Assembly (NCBI GenBank): GCA_024138025.1
Contig: JAMXBD010000684.1
Span: forward strand, 496,001-560,000
Source: Combretum micranthum
Taxonomy: Eukaryota; Streptophyta; Magnoliopsida; Myrtales; Combretaceae
DNA length: 64,000 bases
Direction of reading: 5' to 3'
Shown: positions 25,150-38,404 of the stretch, piece by piece
How the letters are laid out: every line of letters begins with the position of its first letter
Numbering within the stretch: the stretch's first letter is position 1
The notes under the pieces: generated by a model
Seen by the model: the letters and a program-made list of their open reading frames with translations, nothing else
Databases searched by the model: none
Told to the model about the DNA's origin: nothing
Made by a program: the position numbers and the translations under genes

Positions 25150-25242
25150 GGCCGGCGCCCATGTCCCTCTCTCCCCTCAATTTTGTTTCAATTTTTCTTT
25201 ATTTTAATCATACAAAAATCACTCCACATTTTCCTATAAATA
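25150..25242 (+). promoter_or_regulatory. LTR core promoter: GGCCGGC motif plus TATA box
   Basis: GGCCGGCGCC at 25150 and TATAAATA at 25235, 85 bases apart. A CT/CA-rich leader with repeated AAAACTCTCTCA follows. Confidence 0.65.
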
Positions 25243-26899
25243 CCCCCCTCCTCTTTCACTTCTTTCACACATTCACTACCCACAAATTCTTACCAAAACT
25301 CTCTCAATTTCTCCTCTCAAAACTCTCTCAAAATACCATCCCAAAACTCTCTCAAAATATTTCTACAACTTCTACCAATAACTAAAATCCATAACCACAT
25401 AACCATACCAAAGTCTCCTTTAGGTAACCACATTCTATTATTTTCTTCTTCTTCATGTCATGTAACTTTACATGACCATAGTGTGTGTTTCCAAAGACTA
25501 CAAGTTATGGAAGCTACATTATATTCATGTATTGTTCTTGTTCATGAAAATTTATTTAAATTCATGTTATTATTTTTGTTCATATTATTGCTTCTATATC
25601 TAAATAATATTATCTACAAATATATACATATTCTTTAGAGCATATAAGCTCACTTGCAATTTATTTATTTCATGCAAAGCAATTTATTTATTTATTCCAT
25701 TGCAATTTATTTATTTATTCCTTTAAGACTAGTCTTTAGTCTTAGACTTGTCCTCATCGAGTCAAAACAAGTTTTTCTTTCTCTCTTTCTTTCTTTCATT
25801 TTATTTTGGGACAAGTCTACTTCTTAGTCCCGAGAGCCTTGAAAAAGCTAAGACTCCAATACTTGACTTTATTATTTATGTCTTATGTCATTTTTTTGCT
25901 TACTATTATTCTCATAGTTCATGTTCATTCAAATCGTTGTCCAAAGTTTCAAGTTCTAAAAATAAATTAACAAAAAGAAGATTTTGACACTTAGAAATAA
26001 GTTTATATAAAGAAGGAAATCTATGGTTTGAAAACAAAAATAAAATTATTTCTTTTCAAGTTACAAGAAGAAACCAATAAGATTTTAGAAACTACTTTTA
26101 CTACAAAAAAGGTTCTTAAGTCATATATTGTTCCACATTGTTTTTATAAAAGAAAACAAATTTTTATGCATGGATGATTCTATAAGATATGAGGAAAGAA
26201 CAAGGAATTTTCAAATAAAGATTTTTTCAAACAAATAGACAAAGGAATTTATACAAGAAAATTGAATAGGGATAATAGGGTATTTTCTAAGAACTCTAAA
26301 TAGTATTAGTGTAGAAAACTTAGAAGGAAGAAAAATTATTTTCAACAAGGTTACTTAGAAATATATATATATATGCCAACATAAAACATTTTTGAAAAAT
26401 AATAGAAATAAAATATTTAAAGAGTTTACAAACATGAAAATTCTTGTAAACTATATTTTCCTAAAACAACTCCAAAACCGACATGGTTTTATTTAAGTAA
26501 AATAAATGGACACTTGAGCATGAATGAATATGAGCTACGTAGTCATAAAAAGAGATTTTTTCAACTATATAGATAACTAAGTATTTATCAAACAAATTTT
26601 GATTTCGTGAAACCAAAGTTGTTTTGTGTTGGAAAAATCCGTGGTGAATTTTGTCGCCACTGTTTCGGGGCCTATATGACCTTGTTTGTTAAAAGTAATT
26701 TTGGAAATGGGTAGATCTTTTCGAGTAGGTAGAAATCGGTATATTATATGGGCAATTCCGAGTTAAAATGACCAAGTTATGGCCATTTTAAGTTGGAATA
26801 TTTCTTTATACGAACTTTAACGTTCTTTTGACATTGTTTTGTCAAATTTCAAGAAAATCATCAAGGAATACTCATTATGGGTATTTTCTTTGGCTAGGT

Positions 26900-26944
26900 G
26901 ACCCCGAAGAAGGATTCCTTTATCCCGAAGATTATTATGATTAA
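26900..26944 (+). other. Acidic 14-codon frame in the family-A LTR
   Basis: After TGGCTAG|GT the frame reads DPEEGFLYPEDYYD and stops at TAA. An ATGGCATC|GTGAGT donor-like site follows about 50 bases later. Confidence 0.5.
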
Positions 26945-29900
26945 GTGGAGTGTGTGAACGACTCATTCACCTAGAGGAATAGTCGACATGGCATCGTGAG
27001 TTTATTTCCATTAAATGCTATACTTGTTGTGCTTGTAAATTAGTTGCATTAGAATTAGGAAAAGATAATCCGATGTGTATGTAAAATAATTCTTTGACAG
27101 AATTTTAAGAATATCGGAACCGGAATTGTTTTAAATGTTTGCTTTAGTATAATATTTACTTAGTATGAAATTCTTTGATCGCCTTAAATTCAAAAATAAT
27201 TATACTATGACTTTATAAATAAATGAATTCATGCATACAACGAAGTGAGTCACATTGCATTTTGGGTTATTATCCTTGGGTGAGAAAGATAGTAAGCTCA
27301 TGTCGAAAGCAACACTTGGCGGGAGATCCGAAAGCGATTGCTTGGCAACTTAAGGGAAATGCTTGGCGGAAAATCCGAAAGCAAGGTCAATCAAGTAGAT
27401 TCGGAATGCTTGGCGATGAGTGCTCGCGAGCATGAAAACTTTTTAACTAAAACTACTTAAATTGAGGTTATGTATCATCAAACCCCGATTGGAGGGCACA
27501 AATCCATTCAACATATAGTTCCTGGAAAATTATATGCTTGTTTTGCCCACGTGCTTGTTGCATTACATTTGTTTGTTTAAGCAACTTGTTTGAAATCTTG
27601 TTACAAGAAGTTATTTATGGAAATAGTTCTCACTAAGCCTATTAGCTTATACCCCAATAGATATCTTTTGCAGTTTCCTTACTTATGGTTAAGGCCACGA
27701 GGACCCTACGGGCAGGTAATTTCTTATTGGATACTAGAAATATAGATAAAGTGTAGCATTAGTATTAATGTACAAATATCATGTAATAGATTAGTGATCA
27801 AAGGGAAATGTCCCTAAGTTTGTAAAACCACTGATATGAATGAATGATTATTATGAATCCTCCTTTCTTAAATGTGTTATTCATATCTTCTTAAACTTCA
27901 TAATTCCATATATGGTCCTCTAAAGTTGTGAAAGTACGTCTTACACTTAATATAGAAGCTTTTGGGAATGGCTAAGATTGTCATACTTAAGCTTTAATAT
28001 TGAGTGTGGCGGACTGTCACGTTTAGGGTACCCTTTGGGGCGTGACAAGCTAAGCGTTCGGATTTTCGCTAAGCATTGGTTTGATTCCATGTCGCTAAGT
28101 AATCGCTTTCGATCATAGCCGCTAAGTGTTGCTTTCATCCGTGCTACTATCCTTTTCACTCAAGGATAATAACTCCATGCAATGTGACTCACTTCGTGGT
28201 ATGCATGAATCAATTTATTTAAGATATTATAACATTATTATTATTATCAATTTTAAGGTGATCATAGAATCTCATATATATCAAGTTCTATACTAAAACA
28301 AATAATTACTTACAACCAATTCGCTCCTCGATATTCTTAGAATTCTTTCAATAATGTTTACATACATATCAATTTTTCTTTCCTTAATTTTAATGCGACT
28401 AAACTACAAGCACAATCAAATAAAGCACTTTAAGGAAATAAGCTCACATTGCCATGGCGACACTTCTTCCAAATGGATGAGTCGCTCAAACAATCCACTT
28501 AGTCAAAATAATCATCGGGATATGGTCTTCTTCCTCAAAATCATCTAGTCAAGAAAAATACCCAAAATGAGTATTTCTTGATAACTTTCTTGAAGTTTTG
28601 ACAAAACTATGTCATAAGAACGTCAAAGTTTGCATAGAAGATTATTCTAATTTAAAATGGTCATAACTTAGCCGTTTTAACTTGGAATTGTGCATATAAT
28701 ATACCAATTTCTACCTATTCGAAAAGATCTATCCATTTCTAAAGCTATTTTCATCAAACTATATCATTTAGGCTCCAAAACAGTGGCGATCAGATTCACC
28801 ACGAATTTTCCCATCCCAAAAGCATTTTGTTTCAAACATTAAATCATCCAAAAATTATTTTAATAAATACTTAGTTATCTGTATAGTTAAGAAATTCCTT
28901 TTTATAGATATATAGCTTGTATTTCATCCATGCTTAAGTGTTTGTTGTCCAACACAAAATTCTTTAGTAAAACAATTTTTAGTTGGAAGTTTAGAAAAAC
29001 TATTATTTATGAGAAATCCATTTTGTAAATTCTTTAAAATGAATATTTTAATTCTTTTGTTTTCAAAGGATTATTTTATGTTTATCTTACTATTTTCCTT
29101 AATGACTTTTTATTGAAAAATAAATTTCTCTATTTTCCTTTTACAAATTTTCAATATTATTGTCACTTTTCCTATTAGTTTCTTATACAATTTTTCTTTG
29201 ACCATTACTCAAAAATCTTGGTTTTGAAAACTCTCATTCCCTTTTATGGGGGTTTCCTTTATATTATGGTTTTATGGAAAAATATTTTAGTGTCAAAAGT
29301 CATCTTCTCTTGGAAAACAATTTAACATAGAAATGATTTAAGAAAACTTTTCAAAACAAAGGTAGCTTTAAAATTATAGTGAGTTCTTCCTAAAGTTTTG
29401 AAAAGAATAGATTTACTTCTATTAAATCATAGATTCTAAATTTCATATATAACCATTTTTAGGTGATAAAATTTTCTTTTTGTAAAAGAGTATAATTGAA
29501 GCGTTAAGGTTTAGACAACAATCATTATGTGCGTGATCATGAAAATAATAACAAGCAAAAATAGTATAACGAATAATAAAGTCAAGTATTGGGAGTCTTA
29601 GCTTCTTCAAGACTTCCTAGACTAAGAAATAGACTAGTCCCAAAAAGGAAAGAAAATAAAAGAGAGAAAATTGTTTTAACTTGAATAGGACAAGTCTAAG
29701 ACTAGAGACCAGTTTTAAAACAACATGAAATAAATAAATTCAAAGAAAGAAAATAAATAAATTGCTTTTGCATAAAAGTAAATAAATTGCATGTGAGCTT
29801 ATATGCTCTAAAAAAGATATATGTGTAGATACATAATTATATTTAGTTAGATATGATAACAACAATAATATGAGCAAAGTAAAATAACAACATAAATATA

Positions 29901-30917
29901 TAAATAGATATTCATGAACAAGAACAATACATGAACATAGTGTAGCTTCCATAACAATTAGTTTTTGAAAACTCACATCATAGTCATTTAAAGTTACATG
30001 ACATGGTAAGAAGAAATTTGTAAAGAAAATTTTACCTAAAGAGGGTTTTAGAGTATTATGTGTGAATGGGTTTTGTGTATGTATAAAGGGTTTGAGAGTA
30101 TTTTGGGAGAGTTTTGAGAGTATATGTGGAGAGAGTTTTGAGAGGAGAATTTTGGGAGAGATTTGGTAGTGAATTTGTGGGTAGTAAATGTGTGAATGAA
30201 ATGAAAGAGGAAGAAGGGTATTTATAGGAAAATGAGGAGTGAATTTTGTGTGATTTAAATAAAAAAATTGAAAAAAAAAAATGAGAGAGGGAAAGATAGA
30301 GGGGTGTTGGCCATGGTGAGTGAAAGAGGAGAGAGTTGATAATTTTTGTATTTTTGTTAATTAAATGTAATAATAAATAGGATAGATGTGAAATAAAGTT
30401 ATGGGAAAGGTAAAAAGTAAAAATAATAGGTGTATAGAGTATAAGAGTAGGTTTTAGAAAAAGCAGAGATGAATGAATAGTATAATGTAAAGTAGATATG
30501 ACTAATAAAGTACTAGTAGTAAGAAAATAGCGTATAAATGCGATATCTGATATTTTTACTTACTGAAAAATTATAAGACTGATATTTTTGAAAACCTTAT
30601 ATTTTTATGAGTCTAACGATATATTCAGAATATTCTTTCTATTCCGAGTCCTACGACACATTTTTCAAGAACTGTATCAGTTCGGAATCAAAACGATTTG
30701 CGGTTTTACTAATATGATCTTTTTAAGTTTTCTTATGTTATTATGAACTATTTTACATACTAATCTCTTACTTACTCAATTAAGGTTGTGAACATAGGAT
30801 TGTCGAACTTAAACTATTACGTCTAACTAGGGTTTTGTTGATCTTAAGGTTTCCGATTGACTTTTCGATTAGGGTTTAAGCTTAACCGATCGCAAAACTT
30901 TAGGGGTTTACAGTTAC

Positions 30918-31152
30918 TCATATGGCTTAAGTTATCTTAATTTTTAGGTTCATGATTAATCATGAATGCTACATTTTCTCTTATTGGGCCAAGTATTCTA
31001 TATCATGGGCTTATTTGCACATTTTTCTTTCCATTATGAAATTTGACTTACATGCTTATTCAATTTCCCTAATGTGACTGATATTCATTTATATAGGGTT
31101 ATAGGGTTATATTTTATTCCACTCAATTACTCTATTCATGATTTATGATATC
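30918..31152. other. Unassigned interval
   Basis: AT-rich sequence between the target duplications of two elements. No gene or repeat recognised. Confidence 0.4.
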
Positions 31153-32775
31153 TATATTGAAATACCCCAAACCCTCATCTAGTTAAATTCGAAATAATTT
31201 AATTGAATAACATAATAGATAGTTAATTGTGATTATAGTTTAGATAGTTTAGATGAATAAATGGAATAAATAATAGAACATGATTAGATAATGTGTATAG
31301 TTAAATTAGTAAATAGTTTTAAATTTAGATTTGAGATTTTAAATATTCTTTTCAATATATATATATTTTCATCAATTATTAATTTTATAAATCAAATTAT
31401 TCAATTTCTTTCAATCATCAATTTAAAATTCTTTTTCTTATAATTTCAAATCTTTAAACTCCTAGACAAACAATTGGAATGCTTGATAAATTCTTTACTT
31501 ATTTAAAAGAATCAATTTTAAACTCGAACCCGAATTAAATGTTAAATTTTCATAAATTAAACTTTTGAACTGCGTTTTTATATCAAGTTATAAATTTCTA
31601 ATATATATGTTCCCAAATTATTTTCTAATTATTTGCGATTCTTAAAATAATTATAAAAAAAAAGTTTAAACCTAATAAATTATTCTAAAAATATCTTTAA
31701 AGTTTCCTTTCCCTTTCCTTTTGTCTTTGCTTTCTACTTGCCACCTTTTCTTTTCTTTTCTTTTTCTTTCCATCTTTTTCTCGATTCTTCCCTCATCATC
31801 TTTTTTTTTCTCCTTTCTTTTGCAAATTTCAACACTCAAATCTTAATTCCAAGAGGATTAGAAAGGAAATCAAGGTTAGAAAAGAAGATAAGAAGTAGGA
31901 ATCAAGCTTTACGTAGCTTCATGTGAGAATAGAAAAGAAGCTCAAGTAGTTAAAATTTGCCAAACAAGTAAGTTATGTTGATTTATTGATATAATGATTA
32001 TTTCTCCATGTGTTTAATGATGTTAGTTATAAGTAAAGTGTAAGAAGAAACTTGGAAGTTTGTAATATACGAAGTTATAAGTTATAACACAAGTGGGATC
32101 ATGTCTATTAGAACTAAGATTAAGATGGCATATGAAGTGAAAACATGTATATAGAAGCTATAGATTATTATTTTAAGTTCATAGGATGAATATAGGATGT
32201 TAGAAGTTGAAAAATAATGCAAAAGAAGTAGGATATAGTTTGCATTTTTGAGATATAATAACAAAGCAAAGAGCATGGGGAAAACACAAGGAACCAAATT
32301 CAGTCATGCTCCTCACTTTTTCTTGAAATTTTTCAAAGTGTACTCATTAGAAAAGAAACATGGTTGGAAAACGGTCTCATATACCACATTATGCTTCTCT
32401 TTAATTCATTTTAATAAAAATAATTTCAATTTCCAGAACAGCATGACTAAAGCATAGGATAATTTATCTCCCCGGGTTCCTCTCTGTTTCTTATGTGTTT
32501 CATATGTTAAGAGGAAACACAGCTAGAATACGACTAGATGTGTCTCGTCGTGCTTCTCTCTGACCCATGAGCGCCTTGCATATTGATGACATACGGGTAC
32601 ATGTAATTTTTTTTTTTGGTCGTGTTTCTTGCTTGTTTTTTATGTAAAGCGAAACACAACTGAAATACGACTCATTGCATTCCGCCAGATTTCTCTCTTA
32701 TCTTTGAAAATTAAAATGTTAAGTGAAACACGATAGGAACACAATTATTTGTATCACGTCGTTCTTATCAATGGT

Positions 32776-35700
32776 TGTAAACCCCTAAATTTTCGGAATC
32801 GGTTTAGCACAAAACCCTAACAGGAAGTCAAACGAAACCTTAAAGGTCAACAAAACCCTAGTTTACCGTATCAATCTAAGTCCGGCATTGCCGTTTTCTT
32901 TGGCCCGGAAAAACGAAGTTGGGTTAATTAGCTCAAATAGTCCGTAATAACCATAGGTTTTATAAAAATTTCAGTTTTGCGAAATTCGGGTGTCCTTCGA
33001 ACCCGATCGGACGCAGTTCTCGAAGAACGTGTCCGGAAGCCCGGACTAGTAAAAATATTCCGAATATACCGTTAGACTCGTAAAAATATAAGTTTTCCAA
33101 AAATATCAATTTCATAATTTTTCGGTAAGTAAAAATAACAGATATAGCTATTATACGCGTATTTTCTTACTACCGGTACTTTAATTGTCATATCTACTTT
33201 ACATTACACTATTCATTACTATTCTACACTATTCTTTTATCTCTACTTTTTCTTACACCTACTCTTACACTCTACATAACCTATAATCTTAACTTTTTAC
33301 CTTTCCCATAACTTTATATCACATCTATCTTACTTATTACATCTTTTATTTAACAAAATACAAAAATTAAATCACTCCCTCTCTCTCCAAAATGTGGCCG
33401 GCACCTCTCTCTCTCTTCCCTCTCATTTGTTTTAATTTTGCATTTATTTTATTCATCCAAAAATCACTCCCATTTTCCTATAAATACCCCCCTCCTCTTT
33501 CACTTCTTTCACACCACTTCTATACTAAAATTACTCTCTCAAAATCTCTCTAGAATTTCTCTCCAAGAAGCTCTTCAAGAAGCTCTCTTTAGGCTCATCT
33601 CCTTTAGGTAAAAGTTCTTCAAGAAGTCTCCATGCTCATCTACTTAGTATGAGCTTAGTGTATGTTTTCTAAAACCATGAAGGTTAAGAAAGCAACATTA
33701 GATTCATACTTTGTTTTTGTTCATAATATCAATTTCTTTATGTTCCTTCATGTTCCTTATATTTCCTTTATGTTCTTTATATTTCTTTTATGTTCATAAC
33801 TATCTACTATATCTAAATAACTATATACATATTCTTTAGAGCATATAAGCTCATAATCTTGCAATTTATTTACCTTTCATGTAATTTATTTACTTCAATG
33901 TAATTTATTTATTTCAAGTTGTTCTTAAGACTAGTCTCTAGTCTTAGACTTGTCCTCATCAAGTCAAAACAAGCTTTTCTTCTTTCATTTTATTTCCTTA
34001 TGGGACTAGTTTATTTCTTAGTCCCGGGAGCCTTGAAAAAGCTAAGACTCTAATACTTGACTTTATTATTTATTATTTATGTTATTTTGTTTATTATTAT
34101 TCTCATAATCATGTTCATTTAGATTGTTGTCCAAAAGTTTTATTTTCTAAAGAAAAATTAAATAAAAGAAGGCTTTTTGTCACTTAGGAATAAGTTTATG
34201 TAAAGAATAAAAAAAAAAAATCAACACAAAACAAACTCATTTCTTTTCATGTTACCAAAAAGAGAACTCACAATAATTTTATAAACTACTTTTGCTTTAC
34301 AAAGATACTTATTATTTCCACCTTGTTTTTCAAAAGGAGATGTTTTTGTTAAAATGGTTCTTTTCATAAGAAAGAAAATAAGATGGATGACTTAGGAAAT
34401 TTCTAAGTAAAGACCTTTGCAAACTAAATAGGCAAAGAAAATTTATGGTTTTCAAAGTTACAAGAAAAAGTTAATAAGATTATAGAAATTAGTTTCTCTA
34501 CAAAAAGGTCCTTAATTGTTCCACTTTGTTTTTATAAGGAAATCAAATTTTCATGCATGAGTAATTGTTTTTGGAAATGGGAGACATGGAAAAAGAATGA
34601 GAAATATCAAGTAAAGATTTTTGCCAAAACAAGTAAACAAAGGAATTTACACAAGAAAATAAGGAAAAATAAAAGCATATTTACTAGAAAAACTTCAAAA
34701 ATATTATTAGTGTAACTTAGAAAGTAGAAAATTTTATTTTCAAAAAGTCACTTAGAAAAAGATAATAAAACCAACATAAAACGTTTTTAGAAAATAAAGA
34801 AAACAAGGTATTCATTTCAAAGAATTTCACGAAAACAATTTCCGAAAAGCTTCAACCCGACATTGTTTTACTTAAAAATAATTTGGACAACAAAACACTT
34901 GAGCATGCTTAAATATGAGTTATGTAGTTATAAAAAGAGAATTTTTCAACTATATAAATAACTAAGTATTTATCAAACAAATTTTGATTTCTTGAACCAA
35001 AGTTGTTTTTACTTGAAAATCCGTGGTGAATTTTGTCACCAGTTTTTCGGAGCCTATATGGCTTTGTTTGTGGGAAATAATTTTAGAAATGGGTAGATCT
35101 TTTCTAGTAGATAGAAATCGGTACATTATATGCGCGATTCCGAGTTAAAATGACCAAGTTATGGCCATTTTAAGTTGGAACATTCTTCCATACGAACTTT
35201 AACGTTCTTTGACATTGTTTTGTCAAAATTCAAGAAAATCTTCAAGAAAAACTCATTATGGGTATTCTCTTTGGTTAGGTAACCCCGAGGAAGGATTCCT
35301 TTACCCCCGAGGACTATTACGATTAAGTGGAGTGTGTGAACGACTCATCCGCTTAGAGGAATAGACGACAATGGCATCGTGAGTTTATTTCCATTAAATA
35401 CTACACTTGTTGTGCTTGTAAATTAGTTGCACTAGAGTTAGGAAAAGATAAACCGATATGCATGTAAAATAATTCCTTGAAAGAATTCTAAGAATATCGA
35501 AGCCGAATTGTTCTAAGTGATTGTTTTAGTATAATATTGATTTGTGTGAAATTCCTTGATCACCATAAAGTTGAAAATAATTATGTTATGACTTTATAAA
35601 TTCATGAACTCATGCATACCACGAAGTGAGTCAGATTACATGGTTGGGTTATTATCCTTGGGTGAGAAGGATAGTAGACTCATGTCGAAAGCAACACTTG

Positions 35701-36449
35701 GCGGAAGATCCGAAAGCGATTGCTTGGCGGCTTAATGGAATATGCTTGGCGGTTGATCCGAAAGCAAGGTCAAATCAAGTAGGTTCGGAATACTTGGCGA
35801 TGAGTGCTCGCGAGTATAAAAGTTTTTATTGAATGCTTGGCGATGTGTGCTCGCAAGCTTAAATTTTCTATTGTTAAAACTACTTATTTTGAGTATCACC
35901 AAACCCCGAATGGAGGGCGTAAATCCATTCAACATATAGTTCCCGGAAAGCTATATGATTGTTTGCCCACGTGTTTGATGCATTACATATGTGTGATTAA
36001 ACAACTTGTTTGAATCTTGTTACAAGAAGTTATTTATGGAAATAGTTCTCACTAAGCCTACTAGCTTATACCCCGATAGCTACCTTTTGCAGTTTCCGTA
36101 CTTATGGCTAAGGCCACGTGGATCATGTGGGCAGGTAATCCCTTTTGAATATTAGAACTCTAGATAAAGTACATCATAGTATTAGCATGCAATTATTTAT
36201 ATATAGCTTAGTTGTTCCTAAGTATGCACAGTTTATGCCATGGACAAATAATTATTGTGATTCTTCTTTTCTTAATATGTTTTTATATCTCCTTAAACTT
36301 CATTATTCCACATATGGTCCTCTATAATTGTGAAAGTAAGCCTTACACTTAATATAAAAGCTTTTGGAAATGACTAAGGTCGTCATACTTAAGCTTTAAT
36401 ATTGAGTATGGCGGACTGTCACGTTTAGGGTACCCTTCGGGGCGTGACA
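32776..36449 (+). mobile_element. Solo LTR, family A
   Basis: TGTAAACCCC…GGGGCGTGACA, 3674 bp, perfect target duplication ATGGT at 32771-32775 and 36450-36454. GGCCGGCACC is at 33396, TATAAATA at 33479, donor-like CTTTAG|GTAA at 33606, hairpin at 35145-35173 and tandem TGCTTGGCGG patch at 35690-35870. The acidic frame at 35281-35326 carries one extra C and so is shifted. Confidence 0.95.
33396..33486 (+). promoter_or_regulatory. LTR core promoter: GGCCGGC motif plus TATA box
   Basis: GGCCGGCACC at 33396 and TATAAATA at 33479 (83 bases apart), followed by a CT-rich leader. Confidence 0.65.
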
Positions 36450-38404
36450 ATGGTTTTCAAGCTAAATGAAACACAATAGAAACACAACATAATGTATTTG
36501 ACCGTTGTTCTTCTTATGCATATACACAGGGTGAAACATGACACGTGTAGTTGCTCATGTTCTTTTTAAAAATGCAAATTGAATAAAAATAAAATAAAAA
36601 ATAAAAATGATAAATAATAGTTAATATATTATATTGATTAAATGATATAATTAAGAATGAATTAATTGAATTGGTAGGTTTAGTAGTTAATTTGAGTTAA
36701 CATAGAAGTTAAGTATAAAATAAATTTAGTTAATCAACCTAGGATCAATTTGGCTTAATGAATATAAATGAACTAAAATGCAGTAGATTGACTAATATCT
36801 TAATAGATATATGATAATGACCTAGGGAGTTAATTGAATTTGGCTTAGTGATTTAATTAAATGACTAAGCTTAACAAATTTGGTGAAGACTAATTTAATA
36901 CAGGTTTAGTAAATTATGATTGGCTTATATTAGTATGTTAGGTTAAATCTCAAATAAAAAAGAGTACGTAATTTCTAAAATGTATTAGGCCAAAACCGGG
37001 TTTAATTAAAAATAATTTAATAGACAACGAAGAACTATCTGTATCTTGATGGGACAATCTTCGCAACCATAGTGGGGTTCCTATTTCATGTCTGTCAAAT
37101 GAAAACATAAAATGAATGCTTAATATAAGATTGATGAAAAAGGATAAATAATTGAATTGTTTATATAACTTAATTCTTGAACAGATATGTGGATCTTGCT
37201 TTTGGTTCATTTGGAATGTCTTCTAGACTCTATTAGGTTTTTGATAAGGTATGCAATAACTTGCGTATTGATTGTTAGGATAGACATCCTAAATAAACTA
37301 AAATTTAAACTTAGCTTAATAATTCATGAGTGTTGATTGTGCTTGTGTCGTTTAATCCGATCTAGGAAGTGACAACCTTGTCCACGAGCATGTTAGTTTA
37401 GGTGCTTAGGCAAGCCCTATCATGATGAAATGACAATTACCATGATACAATGGCAATTCATAAGTGGTTCAGTGGGTAGCTGATGGGGCAAATAGTATCG
37501 GCGTAATGTTTCCTTAAGCTTCGAGTGAAGTAACATGGTTTAGTTTACATTTATGGGATTGGTTGAACTAAACCATATTACAGACTAAGATAAGTAAAGC
37601 TATGTAACTATTGTGAGCCCTAGATGATACCATTTTCTCTTTCTCGATTAAATATAAGAGATATAATTATCCAGACTGCTTATATCAACCTCCTAAGCAG
37701 TTGTTGTAACTCAAGACCCCCAGATTCCTAGAGATTGTTCCAGAGTGTGAGTACTCTAGTGTTGATTTGTTTACTTTGATTTAAAGATAATAACCTGTTT
37801 TTTGCTACATTGCATTAATTTAAGCTTGTGTATCATCTTGTGTGTGTTTATGTTACTGTCGTACTGCACTTAGGCTCATTATTGCTTCTTTCCAGGTCTT
37901 GATGATGTTGATGATGATTTAATGAAGATGATGTGGATGATGATGGTGTTTTTAATGATATTTGGCTTGGGAGTATGAAACATCTCAAGGATAATTTATT
38001 GAAGAGTGAAGTGAGTTAGGATCGTGGATTTTATTTTGTTTTTTTTTTTTTTTGTAATAAGAGCTGGATTTATTTTTTAAAGTTCGTATTTTCCTTAAAG
38101 GTTAATTTGAGAAGCGCACATGTTTTGTAAATAAGTTTTAAAGTTTGTTGTACCATCATGAAATGTATATATGAAATAATTGATGGTATGGTTTTGTTTT
38201 ATAATAGTTGATATACTCTTGTATTAGTAGAAGCTAGAAATATTTTTATAAAGCTGGTTTTCCTACTACAAATCCAATTGTCTCTAGAATCTAATTAAAT
38301 GATTTCATTAGTTAAAATTGGCTAGCAATATTCGATATAAACAAATCCTTTAAGGAAGCCTGTGCATGTAATACATGAAGTATTATATGTGGCTGTACAT
38401 GTAT

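Larger units (their letters stand above)
24527..28047 (+). mobile_element. Solo LTR, family A, nested
   Basis: TGTAAACCCCC…GGGGCGTGACA, 3521 bp, inserted into the minus-strand copy with perfect target duplication AGCTA at 24522-24526 and 28048-28052. TATAAATA is at 25235, with a leader without ATG up to the donor-like TTTAG|GTAA at 25419. The hairpin is at 26762-26790, the acidic frame at 26900-26944 and the tandem patch at 27305-27435. There is no gag, PBS or PPT. Confidence 0.95.
23847..30912 (-). mobile_element. Solo LTR, family A, split by a nested family-A LTR
   Basis: Minus orientation: TGTCACGCCCC at 23847, GGGGTTTACA ending at 30912, and target duplication GTTAC at 23842-23846 and 30913-30917. 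Its own sequence (23847-24526 plus 28053-30912) is about 3.54 kb. The TATA box (TATTTATA on plus) is at 30219-30226 and the conserved hairpin at 28652-28680. The acidic frame near 28499-28542 has lost one base. The ORF at 24628-24825 belongs to the nested copy. Confidence 0.93.
31158..38399 (+). mobile_element. Family X LTR split by a family-A solo LTR
   Basis: Starts TGAAATACCCCAAACCC at 31158 and ends GGCTGTACA at 38399, with an approximate target duplication TATAT/TGTAT (31153-31157, 38400-38404). The last 50 bp or so seem deleted relative to the 6720 copy. Family landmarks: pyrimidine-rich leader 31700-31860, AAACACG-type repeats 32460-32760 and 36455-36560, GCAATAACTTGCG at 37254, ATCATGATGAAATGAC at 37429, and a GATGATGATG-rich frame at 37895-37965. 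Its own sequence is about 3.56 kb. Confidence 0.8.

Noticed and set aside
27223..27435. Short ORF with LGYYPWVR and SCRKQHLA, also at 35626-35832 and 45167-45370 (minus)
   Set aside because: It lies in the tandem cassette of closely similar LTR copies and is broken in the older ones. DNA identity alone explains the shared frame.
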